From assembly GCA_002999035.1 (NCBI GenBank), contig CP027241.1:1-64000 (forward strand): 64,000 bases of DNA, read 5' to 3'. The notes under the pieces were generated by a model. It saw only the letters and a list, made by a program, of their open reading frames with translations. It made no database searches and was not told the DNA's origin. A program made the position numbers and the translations under genes. This stretch comes from Lachnospiraceae bacterium oral taxon 500. Lineage in GTDB: Bacteria > Bacillota > Clostridia > Lachnospirales > Vallitaleaceae. Shown piece after piece: positions 32,233-41,274 of this stretch (its first letter is position 1; each line of letters opens with the position of its first letter).

Positions 32233-32529
32233 CTAACATTCCCACTGATATCTTTTCATATCAACCCATCCATTCGCTTTGAACCGGACACCCTCATCCA
32301 GCAGCCGCTCCCTTTGCCCGTAAAAATGCGGTGCCAGGCGACCGGCGTGATTGACCACCCGATGGCAGGGATAATCGCCATAAAACTCGGCCCTACTCAA
32401 TACCTTACCAACCAGACGGGAGTTTTTGCCTTTGCCGATTAACCTCGCAATCTGACCGTAAGAAGCGACCTTGCCCTCGGGAATTTCCGCCACAACAGAC
32501 AGAATCTCATAAATCAAAAGTTCATCCAC
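32233..32529 (-). CDS. Short MGMT/alkyltransferase-like DNA-binding protein
   Basis: About 98 residues. A GTG at 32529 is preferred because it starts the family fold (LIYEILSVVAEIPEGKVASYGQIARLIG). It consists only of the C-terminal domain of O6-alkylguanine methyltransferases: helix-turn-helix and the PCHRVV active-site loop. Alkyltransferase-like proteins of this size usually have Trp for the cysteine; here the cysteine is kept. It may repair alkylated DNA or flag it to excision repair. It lies inside the sugar operon with 28-base gaps on both sides. Confidence 0.75.
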   Translation of the reverse strand: MDELLIYEILSVVAEIPEGKVASYGQIARLIGKGKNSRLVGKVLSRAEFYGDYPCHRVVNHAGRLAPHFYGQRERLLDEGVRFKANGWVDMKRYQWEC

Positions 32530-32557
32530 TGTTTTTCGCCCTTTCCTGCCCTTCCGG

Positions 32558-33742
32558 TTACCCGGCCATATTGAGTCTGCCCGGGAGTAATAAAAGTAAA
32601 ACTGCCGCCCCGGCAATTACCGCGCTGACGATATAGCGCAAAGAAACTTCCTGACTGCCGGCGGCCGATAATAAAAAGGTAAACAGCGGTGGCAGAACAG
32701 CCCCTAAATTACTGACAATCATCACCGCTCCGGCATTGCTGCGGCCTTCCGTCTTTCCGCAATCGGCCGCTGCCAGGAACAGATAGGGAATCACCGTTCC
32801 CAGCGCTCCGCCGGCCAGCAAACTACCCATATAAATCGCCGGCAAAGAGCTTCCCCAGCCGCATAACAATTGTCCGGCTGCCAACAGCCCAAAGCCGGCC
32901 GGCAAAAGATAATTTTTCAAAACAAGGCACAGCTTAGCAAAAAACGCCGCCGCTACCGCCGCGCCTGCCAAAACACAGAACCCGGCCGCACTCGCCTGCG
33001 CAAATCCTCCTAATCCGGCCGCAGTAATCAGCATACTCAAATTAGAAGAGGTAATACCCGATAACCCCGAAATCAAAAAAACAATTCCCAACACGCCCGC
33101 CAGGCTTTTCCGGCTGTTTTCTCTAAATGCCGTTTGGGGCACCGGTGAATCTGCCTTCGCCTTATCGCCCTCGCTCCCGACCTCCGCCGGCAGCGTCAGC
33201 CCGGCCAGCAACAACCCGGGGATAATCAGTAAACTGGCTAAAAAGGCAAACCGCCAATGAAAATGATCCGCCAGATAACCGCCGAGAACAATCAAAAGCA
33301 TCGCTCCCAGATAAGCCGCCATGCTTTGCAGGCCGATTGCCCGCTGTTTTTCCTCTCCCTGAAAAAAGCCGGTAATCAGCCCCACCGCCGCCGGACAAAC
33401 CAGGCCCACTCCTATGCCTGATAAGACTGCTCCCGCCAAAAGCCAACCGAATGAGAAAAAATATTTCCATGACAGCAGCCCGCCGGCGGCAAATAATGCA
33501 CCACCGGACAAAATAGCCGGCCGGTAAAGACCTTTTTGACATAACCGCTCTGCTGCCCCGCCGGCGCAAATCACGCCCAGACTGACCGCCGCCGGCAATG
33601 TCTGCGCCAGAAAGCTCCCGTTTTCCTGAAATCCGAGCGCGATCGGGGCCAATACCGGCGTATACAGGACTGCCCCCATCTGCACCAGCGATACCGCCAT
33701 TACGGTCAGCATCAGCCATCTTTGCTTCCGCTCAGCCTTCAT
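32558..33742 (-). CDS. MFS transporter
   Basis: 394 residues with about 12 hydrophobic segments; residues 10-31 form the first (LMLTVMAVSLVQMGAVLYTPVLAP). The loop between helices 2 and 3 has a weak 'GAAERLCQKGLYRPAILSGG' MFS-A motif. Its start overlaps the preceding oxidoreductase stop by four bases. Placed in a sugar operon, it may export or import a sugar derivative. The substrate cannot be read. Confidence 0.8.
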   Translation of the reverse strand: MKAERKQRWLMLTVMAVSLVQMGAVLYTPVLAPIALGFQENGSFLAQTLPAAVSLGVICAGGAAERLCQKGLYRPAILSGGALFAAGGLLSWKYFFSFGWLLAGAVLSGIGVGLVCPAAVGLITGFFQGEEKQRAIGLQSMAAYLGAMLLIVLGGYLADHFHWRFAFLASLLIIPGLLLAGLTLPAEVGSEGDKAKADSPVPQTAFRENSRKSLAGVLGIVFLISGLSGITSSNLSMLITAAGLGGFAQASAAGFCVLAGAAVAAAFFAKLCLVLKNYLLPAGFGLLAAGQLLCGWGSSLPAIYMGSLLAGGALGTVIPYLFLAAADCGKTEGRSNAGAVMIVSNLGAVLPPLFTFLLSAAGSQEVSLRYIVSAVIAGAAVLLLLLPGRLNMAG

Positions 33743-34989
33743 TCTCGCTCAAAAGCCTCCGCCCGCACTTCCGACAGCATATATTTGCCAATCCGTTCGG
33801 GCCTGCGCTCAATCCATTCACCGCGGGTAAAATCCGGCACCGGCACCGCCTGTCCGCCCATTGCCACCGATTGCTCCGATAAATAAGTCACCGCCATCCA
33901 AACCGCCGCATCATAAACATCAATCGGCGGCTCGCCGTGCTGAATACTGTCGATAAAGGCGCACAGCACCAAATAATCAATATCATTATGCCCTTCTTCA
34001 TGGGAAATACCATGCTTCTCCACATGTTCTTTCCACAGAGGATGCCGGTACCTCTCCCTATATTCCTCCAGCGCTACCCATTCATGCATTTCGTCCTGGC
34101 CGGTGACTCGCACTGCTTCCGGTTCGATGTAGATGCCGCCGGTATCTTCTACCCACGCGCCCCGGGTTCCCTGAATTTTGCCGTTGCGGGAATAGGGTCT
34201 GGGCAAACTACAGCCATGCGTCAGCGTAATCGTTTCCCCATTGGCACATTTTAAAATGGTGGTGACAATATCGCCCTGATTCCAAGATAAATCCTGTACG
34301 TCCTGAGACTGATTGCTGCGTCTGGCCCAATCCCGCAAACCTCTGGCCTTGGAGGCAACGGACACCAATGACAGCAGCCGGTTGCCCCGGTTAATCCCCA
34401 GCAGCTTACAAATCGGCCCTAATTGATGCGTCGGATAAAGCTCTCCGTTCCGGCATAAAAAATTACGCATCCGGCCATGCTTTCTCTCCCGCCCGGTTAC
34501 AATCTGCTCCCGCAGATCATGCTCATAGCCGCCCGCCGTATGCACGATTTCACCGAACAAGCCCTGTTTGGCCATATGAAAAAGCATCAGCTCATTGTCG
34601 GCATAGCAGCAGTTTTCCAAAAGCATACAAAACTTTCCGGTTTCCTCACTGACCCGCACCAGTTCCCAGCATTCCTGTTCACAGGTGGCTCCTCCCACTT
34701 CCAGACCGACATGCTTGCCGACCCGCATCGCATCTACCGCAATCCTGGTATGAGTCGTCCATGTGGTAGTAATAATAACCGCATCCAAATCCTGCTTCAG
34801 CAGCTCCCGATAATCCCGGCCGGTCCAGGGGCGCCAGCCATATTTGGCGCAAAGAGCTGTTCCTTCCTCCACCCGGAAATCATAAGTATCACAAATCGCA
34901 GCAACCTCAATCCCGGCTATTTGTCCCAGACTGGCAAACAGCACTTTCCCCCGTTCGCCCAGCCCAATCATACCGATCTTTATCGTCAT
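33739..34989 (-). CDS. Gfo/Idh/MocA oxidoreductase, GH109-like
   Basis: 416 residues. The Rossmann NAD(P) domain has IGMIGLGERGK (G-x-G-x-x-G) at 5-15 and the VIITTTWTTH strand. The catalytic domain has the 'CMLLENCCYADNELMLFHMAKQGLFGEIVHTAGGYEHDLR' region. This resembles the NAD-dependent glycosidases of family GH109, which cleave by oxidation and elimination. A paralogue lies 15 bases upstream (35005-36222). Substrate unknown; the pair may act on related sugars. Confidence 0.8.
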   Translation of the reverse strand: MTIKIGMIGLGERGKVLFASLGQIAGIEVAAICDTYDFRVEEGTALCAKYGWRPWTGRDYRELLKQDLDAVIITTTWTTHTRIAVDAMRVGKHVGLEVGGATCEQECWELVRVSEETGKFCMLLENCCYADNELMLFHMAKQGLFGEIVHTAGGYEHDLREQIVTGRERKHGRMRNFLCRNGELYPTHQLGPICKLLGINRGNRLLSLVSVASKARGLRDWARRSNQSQDVQDLSWNQGDIVTTILKCANGETITLTHGCSLPRPYSRNGKIQGTRGAWVEDTGGIYIEPEAVRVTGQDEMHEWVALEEYRERYRHPLWKEHVEKHGISHEEGHNDIDYLVLCAFIDSIQHGEPPIDVYDAAVWMAVTYLSEQSVAMGGQAVPVPDFTRGEWIERRPERIGKYMLSEVRAEAFERE

Positions 34990-35004
34990 CAGGCTCGCCT
35001 CCTT

Positions 35005-36222
35005 TTACGCTTCGGCATCCCAGGGCTTTCTTTCCAGCCACTTGCCGTTGGTAAAATCCGGAATCGAAACCGGCGCTCCGCCCCTGGCAATACTGTCCTC
35101 GCTCAGACAGGTTATGCTCATCCAGGCAGCCGCGTCATAAACGTCAATCGGCACAGGGGTTCCGGCCTTAGCCGCTTCAAAGAAAGCAGAAAGCACCAGC
35201 CAGTCCATCCCGTCATGACCGCCGCGGACACCTTCGCCCATATATTTCCGCCACAGCGGATGCTCATATTTATCAAAATATTCTTCCACATTATTCCATT
35301 TTTTATGCCATTCAAAATCAAACTCATTATCCTTTTCATCCAGGAAAATGCTCTTGTTTTCTTCCATATACAGCCCCCTGGTGCCATGCACCTGAAGACC
35401 GCGCGAATAATGGCGGGGCAGGGTCGTATCCAGTGTCAGGCTGATGGTTTCTCCCCGTGCACATTTAATGATGGTATTGACAATATCGCCTTGCGCAAAA
35501 GGATAGTCGCTTTCTCTATAATCCGCCCCCTTTTCCCGGCGCAGATATTCTTTCAGACCGGCGGCCTTAGACGCAACCGACACCAGCGACAGCATCCGGT
35601 TTCCCCGGTTAATATCCAATATATTGGCAATCGGCCCCAGCTCATGCGTCGGATAATTTTCACAGTTGCGGCCCATATAATTACGGAACCGGTAATGGCG
35701 GTCCTCCACGCCGTGGGCAACCTGCTTTCTCAGATCATGCAGATAGCCGCCCTGGCAATGCACCAGTTCGCCGAAAACCTGCTGCCGAACCATATTTAAA
35801 AGCAGCAGCTCCTCCCGTCCATAGCAGCAGTTTTCCAAAAACATACATTCCGTCTTGGTTTCTTCATAAGTATGAACCAACTGCCAGCACTGATCCAGCG
35901 AATATGCGCCGCCCACCTCAATGGCCGCGTATTTTCCGGCCCGCATCGCTGCGCAGGCGATTTCAATATGCGACTCCCAGGAGGACATAATAACAACAGC
36001 CTGCACTTCCGGCATCGCCAAAATTTCCCGATAATCTCCGACCGCCTTCGGCTCAGGCTGCCCGGCATCCCGAACCAGCTTGGCCGCCTGCTCGCGCCTG
36101 TCCTCATAGACATCACAAACGACCGCTACCCGCACATCTTTTCGCGGCAGAATACAGCCTTCCAATAGACCAACACTTCTTCTGCCCAGACCAATAACAC
36201 CAATACACAACTCTTTGCTCAT
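35005..36222 (-). CDS. Gfo/Idh/MocA oxidoreductase, GH109-like paralogue
   Basis: 405 residues, clearly paralogous to the next gene: IGVIGLGRRSV near the N-terminus, 'CMFLENCCYGREELLLLNMVRQQVFGELVHCQGGYLHDLRKQ', and a shared 'ANILDINRGNRMLSLVSVASKAAG' stretch. The NAD site is intact. Its start overlaps the sensor kinase stop by four bases. Sequence similarity to GH109 is recalled, not computed. Confidence 0.8.
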   Translation of the reverse strand: MSKELCIGVIGLGRRSVGLLEGCILPRKDVRVAVVCDVYEDRREQAAKLVRDAGQPEPKAVGDYREILAMPEVQAVVIMSSWESHIEIACAAMRAGKYAAIEVGGAYSLDQCWQLVHTYEETKTECMFLENCCYGREELLLLNMVRQQVFGELVHCQGGYLHDLRKQVAHGVEDRHYRFRNYMGRNCENYPTHELGPIANILDINRGNRMLSLVSVASKAAGLKEYLRREKGADYRESDYPFAQGDIVNTIIKCARGETISLTLDTTLPRHYSRGLQVHGTRGLYMEENKSIFLDEKDNEFDFEWHKKWNNVEEYFDKYEHPLWRKYMGEGVRGGHDGMDWLVLSAFFEAAKAGTPVPIDVYDAAAWMSITCLSEDSIARGGAPVSIPDFTNGKWLERKPWDAEA

Positions 36223-37982
36223 ATTGTTTCCCTCTCTTTATCTAATAAAATTTCAATTTTCAGCAAAGTCCCCTTGCCTTTTTTGCTGTAAATTTTCATA
36301 CTCCAACTATCGCCGTATAAAAGCGCGATCCGTTTACTGACATTAAGCAAACCCACGCTGTCGCTGGGAAAGCTTTCCGGTGTTTGCAGCTGCTGCCTGA
36401 GCTGTTTCAAAGCCTCCGCCTCTATTCCTACGCCATTATCCATGATGTTGATTAAAAGCTTTCCGCCATGCCGGTGAATTCGGATGCGGATAACCGAAAA
36501 GTCTTTTTTCTCCTTAACTCCGTGATAAACCGCATTTTCAATCAACGGCTGCAAAATCAGCTTCGGCACTTTATATTGCTCCAATCCGCTCCCCAGTTTC
36601 CATTCTACATTAAACTTGCCTTCATAGCGAAACATCAGGATATCCACATAAATTTGCGCCAGCTCCACTTCTTTTTGCAGGGAAACGGTTTCCCTCGGAT
36701 TTGACAGCGAATACTGAATGATCGCTGCCAGATTCTCCAGCATTTGGGAAACAGAATTGATCCCTTTCGTCAAAGAAATGCTTTCCCATTTAATAACCTC
36801 CAGGGTATTAAACAAAAAATGCGGATTAATCTGAGCCTGTAGTGCCACCAGCTCCATCGTCCGCAGCTGATACGCCTGCTCCCATATCCGGCGCTCCAGT
36901 TCTTGCGATAAAGCATAGTCTGTCAGCGTTTTCTGCATGAAATAATCATAAATATCATCCCGCTGGCGCAAAGGCAAAAGCCCTTCCCCCGCACTGTCCC
37001 TCATATTTACAAATGCAATCGCCGACCGTGCTCTTTTATAGCGCTGCCGCGCCACCAAAATACTGGCTGCCGTTGAAAATAAAACTCCAGCCAGCAGTAC
37101 AATTGTTAAGCTGCCGATCACGTTTCGGATCGAATGAAAAAGAACTTTTTTCGGTATGACCAACGTATAGGTCCAGCCAAAACGCCTGGAGCGGAGGGAG
37201 TCAACAATATATTCCCGCTCGTACGTATCTGCCGGCAGCCATGCTTCTTCCATTTCGGGATAAGCCAGCAAAATGTTGCCGGCTTCATCCTGGACAATAA
37301 ACTGCTGGCCTTCCATAAACTGCAAAGGCTCTAAAAGCGAAAGAATTTGCCTTTCCTCGACATTGCCGACCACCATCCCGGTATTACGGAAGGAAAATGG
37401 GTCAATCGCCCGATAAATACTAATCACCGCTAATTCCTTTTCAAAATCATAGCGCCGGAGACAGCGCCGCTGTGCCCAGATTTTCTTACCGTTTTGATAC
37501 GGCTTTGTTTCATACCAATCGGTATCATAATAACTGTCCAGACTGCAAACCTGTTCATCGGTTGAGCTGATAAAGCGCCCATACGGATTTTCTACATAAA
37601 CATAGGTTGAAAACAAATAGGAGTTAGAATGAGAAATACTGGAAATATATTGATAAAACCGCTGCAATTCCTGTCTTTCCTGCCAGCCCAGCTCACCCTC
37701 TAAAATATCCTGCATCGTATTTAACATATAGGTATGCCGAGTCAGCGCCAAGGCCACGGCATCGACATTGCTCATGGTGATATCAATCGCCGCCTGCGCC
37801 TGCCACAGCATATTCCGGTTATTTTTCACCATCCGGTCAGCCGAATCTTTCCAAAACAGCAAACCGGCTATGACAGCCATTAAAATACTAACAAATAAAA
37901 TCGGCAGAAACATTCTTCGAAACTGCTGCCAAAAAAGCTGGTGCACCGTCGGCGGCGCAAGAGATTCCCGGTTTTTCATCAT
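36219..37982 (-). CDS. YesM-type sensor histidine kinase
   Basis: 587 residues. Transmembrane helices at about 24-45 and 286-310 flank a 240-residue extracellular sensor domain (dCache/YesM type). A HAMP-like segment, then the HisKA_7TM-like site with H388 in QINPHFLFNTLEVIKWES, and a C-terminal ATPase domain (LQPLIENAVYHGVKEKK; DNGVGI). It would sense a sugar outside the cell and phosphorylate the response regulator encoded just upstream. Start and stop overlap both neighbours. Confidence 0.9.
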   Translation of the reverse strand: MMKNRESLAPPTVHQLFWQQFRRMFLPILFVSILMAVIAGLLFWKDSADRMVKNNRNMLWQAQAAIDITMSNVDAVALALTRHTYMLNTMQDILEGELGWQERQELQRFYQYISSISHSNSYLFSTYVYVENPYGRFISSTDEQVCSLDSYYDTDWYETKPYQNGKKIWAQRRCLRRYDFEKELAVISIYRAIDPFSFRNTGMVVGNVEERQILSLLEPLQFMEGQQFIVQDEAGNILLAYPEMEEAWLPADTYEREYIVDSLRSRRFGWTYTLVIPKKVLFHSIRNVIGSLTIVLLAGVLFSTAASILVARQRYKRARSAIAFVNMRDSAGEGLLPLRQRDDIYDYFMQKTLTDYALSQELERRIWEQAYQLRTMELVALQAQINPHFLFNTLEVIKWESISLTKGINSVSQMLENLAAIIQYSLSNPRETVSLQKEVELAQIYVDILMFRYEGKFNVEWKLGSGLEQYKVPKLILQPLIENAVYHGVKEKKDFSVIRIRIHRHGGKLLINIMDNGVGIEAEALKQLRQQLQTPESFPSDSVGLLNVSKRIALLYGDSWSMKIYSKKGKGTLLKIEILLDKERETI

Positions 37983-38725
37983 AGCTTTTTCCTATATTCG
38001 CTTGGGTTATTGGCATAAAAGCGCTTGAAAATTTTAGTGAAGCTTTTCTGGTTGCGGTAGCCTACTCGCTCGGCAATTTCATAAACCTTTAAATCCGTTG
38101 TTTTCAGCATTTCCATAGCCGCTTCCATCCGTACCATCAATACATAATCATAAAAGTTTTTGCCGGTTTTGGCTTTAAACATTCTGGAAATATAATACGG
38201 GCTTAAATATACCAGCTTGGCGATTCCCTGCAGGCTGATATCCCTGTACTGGCTGCGGACAATATCACACAGCCGCTCCACGATTGACCCCTCAAAGCTG
38301 CTGCTTTCCGGCTCCAAAGTATCTTGCTGCCTGCTGCGGGCCGCATCCAACTCTACTTTAATTTCGCCGAATACCCGCGCCAGCTCCTGATAACGGGTCG
38401 GCTTCAGCAGATAATCCTTGACCCCGTATTTCATTGCCCGCTGCGCGTATTCAAACTCCGCATAACCACTAAGAAGAACGACACGCAGCTCCTGCATGCC
38501 GTTCTCCCGCAACATCTCCAGCAAATCCAGTCCCGATACCCTGGGCATCATAATGTCACACAAAATGATATCGACAACCGACTCTCCGCTGAGAATATAA
38601 TCAAATGCTTCCTGTCCGTCCTCTGCCAGATATACCACTTCAAACCCCAATTCATTCCAGGGGAAATAATTGGCTATCCCGTTTCGGATTTTGTCTTCAT
38701 CGTCCACAATCATCAAGTGATACAT
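37979..38725 (-). CDS. YesN-type AraC response regulator
   Basis: About 248 residues from the ATG at 38725 (RBS CAGGAGGGCGG). The receiver domain holds the acidic pocket IVDDED and phosphoacceptor D57 (IILCDIMMPRVSG). Two AraC helix-turn-helices at the C-terminus include 'SLQGIAKLVYLSPYYISRMFKAKTG' and 'KVYEIAERVGYRNQKSFTKIFKRF'. It is the partner of the sensor kinase downstream and likely activates the ABC transporter and GH109-like genes. The intergenic stretch 38726-38861 before it is short and has no strong terminator. Confidence 0.9.
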   Translation of the reverse strand: MYHLMIVDDEDKIRNGIANYFPWNELGFEVVYLAEDGQEAFDYILSGESVVDIILCDIMMPRVSGLDLLEMLRENGMQELRVVLLSGYAEFEYAQRAMKYGVKDYLLKPTRYQELARVFGEIKVELDAARSRQQDTLEPESSSFEGSIVERLCDIVRSQYRDISLQGIAKLVYLSPYYISRMFKAKTGKNFYDYVLMVRMEAAMEMLKTTDLKVYEIAERVGYRNQKSFTKIFKRFYANNPSEYRKKL

Positions 38726-38861
38726 TTTTCCGCCCTCCTGCCGCTGTCTCATTTTTGCATTTTTCCGCCGCTCCCGCCGAAAGTTCAAAAACATTTTTTC
38801 CGGCGGAAGCCGCTTGCTTATATGATAGCACAATTCAGCAGATTAAGGAAGACGGTTCTTA

Positions 38862-40259
38862 TCATTTAAATTTAGAGATTGTATCATTGGCAAAGCTTTC
38901 CAAACTATCCAGCATTTCCTGAGTGGAGATTTTTCCATATGCATATGCTTCCTCCAGCCGGACATATTCTGTTAATATTTCCAAAAAGCCCATCGGATAT
39001 CCCATCGGCGTTCCATCGCCCGTATATTTTCCGGCTTCGTTGACCAAGTCTAACTGCCGTTTTTCCCAATCGGCCTTATTCTCCTGTGCCATTTTCCGGA
39101 TCTGAGAATTGGCCGGAATACCACGCTCAAAGCCCAAAATACCGGCGGCTTCTTCATCATTGATCAAGTAATTAAGCACAGCGGCTGCAGCTTGCGGATT
39201 GGCACTTTGGCTGGTAATACAAAATACCTGCGACGGCTGATACCATGTTACTTTGTGATGATTGCCGAAAGGCGCTAACACTGTTCCCCATTCAAATTCC
39301 TTCTGTGCAGCATAGCTTGCCGCCGCTGTTGAGTTGGTAATCTCCATTGCCGAATAGCCCATGCCAAAACTGGAAACACCGGCCGGATTTCCGGCGGCAA
39401 CTTCCGGCGGAACGCAGTATCCCTCATCAAGCGGCTTTTTAATGTATTCCAGTGCCGCTTTTCCGGCTTCGTTATTAAAGGCTGCCGCCGAAAGATCATC
39501 ATTCCACAGCTGTCCGCCAAAATCAATGACATTGCGTTGAAAAATAGTCTCAAAGCCACCTGTGGCTACTGATATTCCCCAAACATTTTGATCTCCTGCC
39601 GCCCGGGCCGCATCGGTAAACTCCTTGGCTCTGACATAAACTTCATCAATCGTCATGCCGGTAACCGGATATTCGATTCCATACTTGTCAAATAAAGTTT
39701 TATTGTAATACAGAAATAAGGTATTGACACCGGTCGGAATCGCATAATATTTGCCATCCACCTTATAGGTATCCAACAGCGTTTGATCCAGCTGAGAAAT
39801 ATCCAAAGTGCCGTTATCGATAAACTCATTTAAAGGCTGAAGCTGACCGCGAACAATATATTCATTTACTGCTGCAAAAGAAAGCTGAACCAGATCCGGC
39901 GCATTATTTCCTGCCATTTGGGTCAACAGCTTATCAAAATAACCTCCAAAACCGCTGTACTCATACGTTACATTTAGACCCGGATTTTTTTTGATAAAAG
40001 CATCCACCGCTTCCACTGTGGCCTTATGCCGGCTTTCGCCGCCCCACCACATAAATCTCAAATTGCCTTCCACCGCTGCTTTCTCCGACACCTTTGCTTC
40101 CGGCTCCGTTTTTTGAGTTTGCTTCTGTTCAGCTGCCGGTTTCTCTTCCGTTGCAGGCGGGGTTGTTTCTTTGGGCGTTGTTTCTTTTGCCGTTTGGCAT
40201 GCCGCCAAGCTCATAAGCACTAAAACGATGCTTAAAAAAAGACTGATTTGCTTTTTCAT
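38862..40259 (-). CDS. Sugar ABC transporter substrate-binding lipoprotein (CUT1)
   Basis: 465 residues. The signal peptide ends in a lipobox (LMSLAAC, C21), followed by a Thr/Glu/Lys linker. The family 1 solute-binding core starts GNLRFMWWGGESRHKATVEA. It has typical late signatures (QVFCITSQSANPQAAAAVLNYLIND). It would be membrane-anchored and deliver a sugar to the permeases encoded upstream. RBS GGGGAGGAATCATTT. A 160-base gap with a small hairpin lies before it, after the permease genes, an unusual order. Confidence 0.9.
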   Translation of the reverse strand: MKKQISLFLSIVLVLMSLAACQTAKETTPKETTPPATEEKPAAEQKQTQKTEPEAKVSEKAAVEGNLRFMWWGGESRHKATVEAVDAFIKKNPGLNVTYEYSGFGGYFDKLLTQMAGNNAPDLVQLSFAAVNEYIVRGQLQPLNEFIDNGTLDISQLDQTLLDTYKVDGKYYAIPTGVNTLFLYYNKTLFDKYGIEYPVTGMTIDEVYVRAKEFTDAARAAGDQNVWGISVATGGFETIFQRNVIDFGGQLWNDDLSAAAFNNEAGKAALEYIKKPLDEGYCVPPEVAAGNPAGVSSFGMGYSAMEITNSTAAASYAAQKEFEWGTVLAPFGNHHKVTWYQPSQVFCITSQSANPQAAAAVLNYLINDEEAAGILGFERGIPANSQIRKMAQENKADWEKRQLDLVNEAGKYTGDGTPMGYPMGFLEILTEYVRLEEAYAYGKISTQEMLDSLESFANDTISKFK

Positions 40260-40419
40260 AAATGATTCCTCCCCAATTTAGTCAAATATTTTTTAGCTTA
40301 CTTTTCCCGGTGACAGCATTCGCGCTTTCCGATGATCTCGCTTTTATCCCTCCTTCCTGATATTCTCCTTCTTCCGGTAAAAAGGCTTTTAACCGCCCGG
40401 CCGTACATGCCGGTGAATC

Positions 40420-41262
40420 TTATCCTTTCAAACCGGAAGTGGCAATTCCTTCCACAAAATACCGCTGCGCCGAAAAGTAAATGATGATGCAGGGCAGCAC
40501 GCTAATCAATGTCAGTGCCATCAGCGCTCCCCAGTTAGTCAGCGAGGTTCCGTCAACAACGCTATTTAAAATTAAAGAAACCGTATAATTTCGAACAGAA
40601 CTTAAATAAATCAGCTGCGTTAAAAAATCATTCCAGGTCCAAATAAAGGAAAAAATCGCCACCGAGCAAAGCGCCGGTTTGACCAGCGGCATCATAATGT
40701 TTACATAAATGCGAAAATACGAACAGCCGTCTATCTTGGCGGATTCATCAAGCTCTTTGGGAATCCCGCGCATATACTGAATCAGCTGATACACAAAGAA
40801 AGACTGGGTTGACAAAAAGGCCGGGATGATAAAGGGTAAAAAAGTATCCAACCAGTGCAGCCTGGAAAAAATCAGATAGGTCGGAATCAGCAGCACCTGC
40901 GACGGCACCATCAGTGTCAGCAGCACCAGCCGAAAGACCAGCCGTTTAAACGGAAACCGCATTCTGGTAATGGCAAATGCCGTCAGCGAGCAGGACAAGA
41001 TATTGCCCAGCGCCAGACTACCCACCAGAAAAAATGTATTTGCCAAAAAATGGCCAAAGGTATATTGCGGATTAATGTTCCAGCCGTTTTTAAAGTTTTC
41101 CACCGTCACCTGTCTGGGAATAAAAGAAAAATTAGCCGAAAAGATTTCGCCGTTGTTTTTAAAAGCACTGCTTAGCAGCCAAAGCAGCGGAAATATCATC
41201 ACAAAAGCCCCGGCTGTCAAAAACAAATGGGAAAAAAGGTTATTTCTTCGTCTTTTGCGCAT
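40420..41262 (-). CDS. Sugar ABC transporter permease, MalG/CUT1 type
   Basis: 280 residues with six transmembrane helices; residues 12-33 form the first. The EAA loop is present at 'GIPKELDESAKIDGCSYFRIYVNIMMPLVKPAL', where the ATPase subunit docks. No ATPase gene lies in the locus, so a shared MsmK-type ATPase elsewhere in the genome must serve it, as is common for CUT1 systems in Firmicutes. RBS GGGGGATGAAAG. Confidence 0.9.
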   Translation of the reverse strand: MRKRRRNNLFSHLFLTAGAFVMIFPLLWLLSSAFKNNGEIFSANFSFIPRQVTVENFKNGWNINPQYTFGHFLANTFFLVGSLALGNILSCSLTAFAITRMRFPFKRLVFRLVLLTLMVPSQVLLIPTYLIFSRLHWLDTFLPFIIPAFLSTQSFFVYQLIQYMRGIPKELDESAKIDGCSYFRIYVNIMMPLVKPALCSVAIFSFIWTWNDFLTQLIYLSSVRNYTVSLILNSVVDGTSLTNWGALMALTLISVLPCIIIYFSAQRYFVEGIATSGLKG

Positions 41263-41274
41263 CTTTCATCCCCC

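Noticed and set aside
34477-35799. A 440-codon open frame on the plus strand across both GH109-like genes
   Set aside because: It is antisense to two clear paralogous enzymes. It has no ribosome site and no recognisable protein features; the long opening follows from codon bias.
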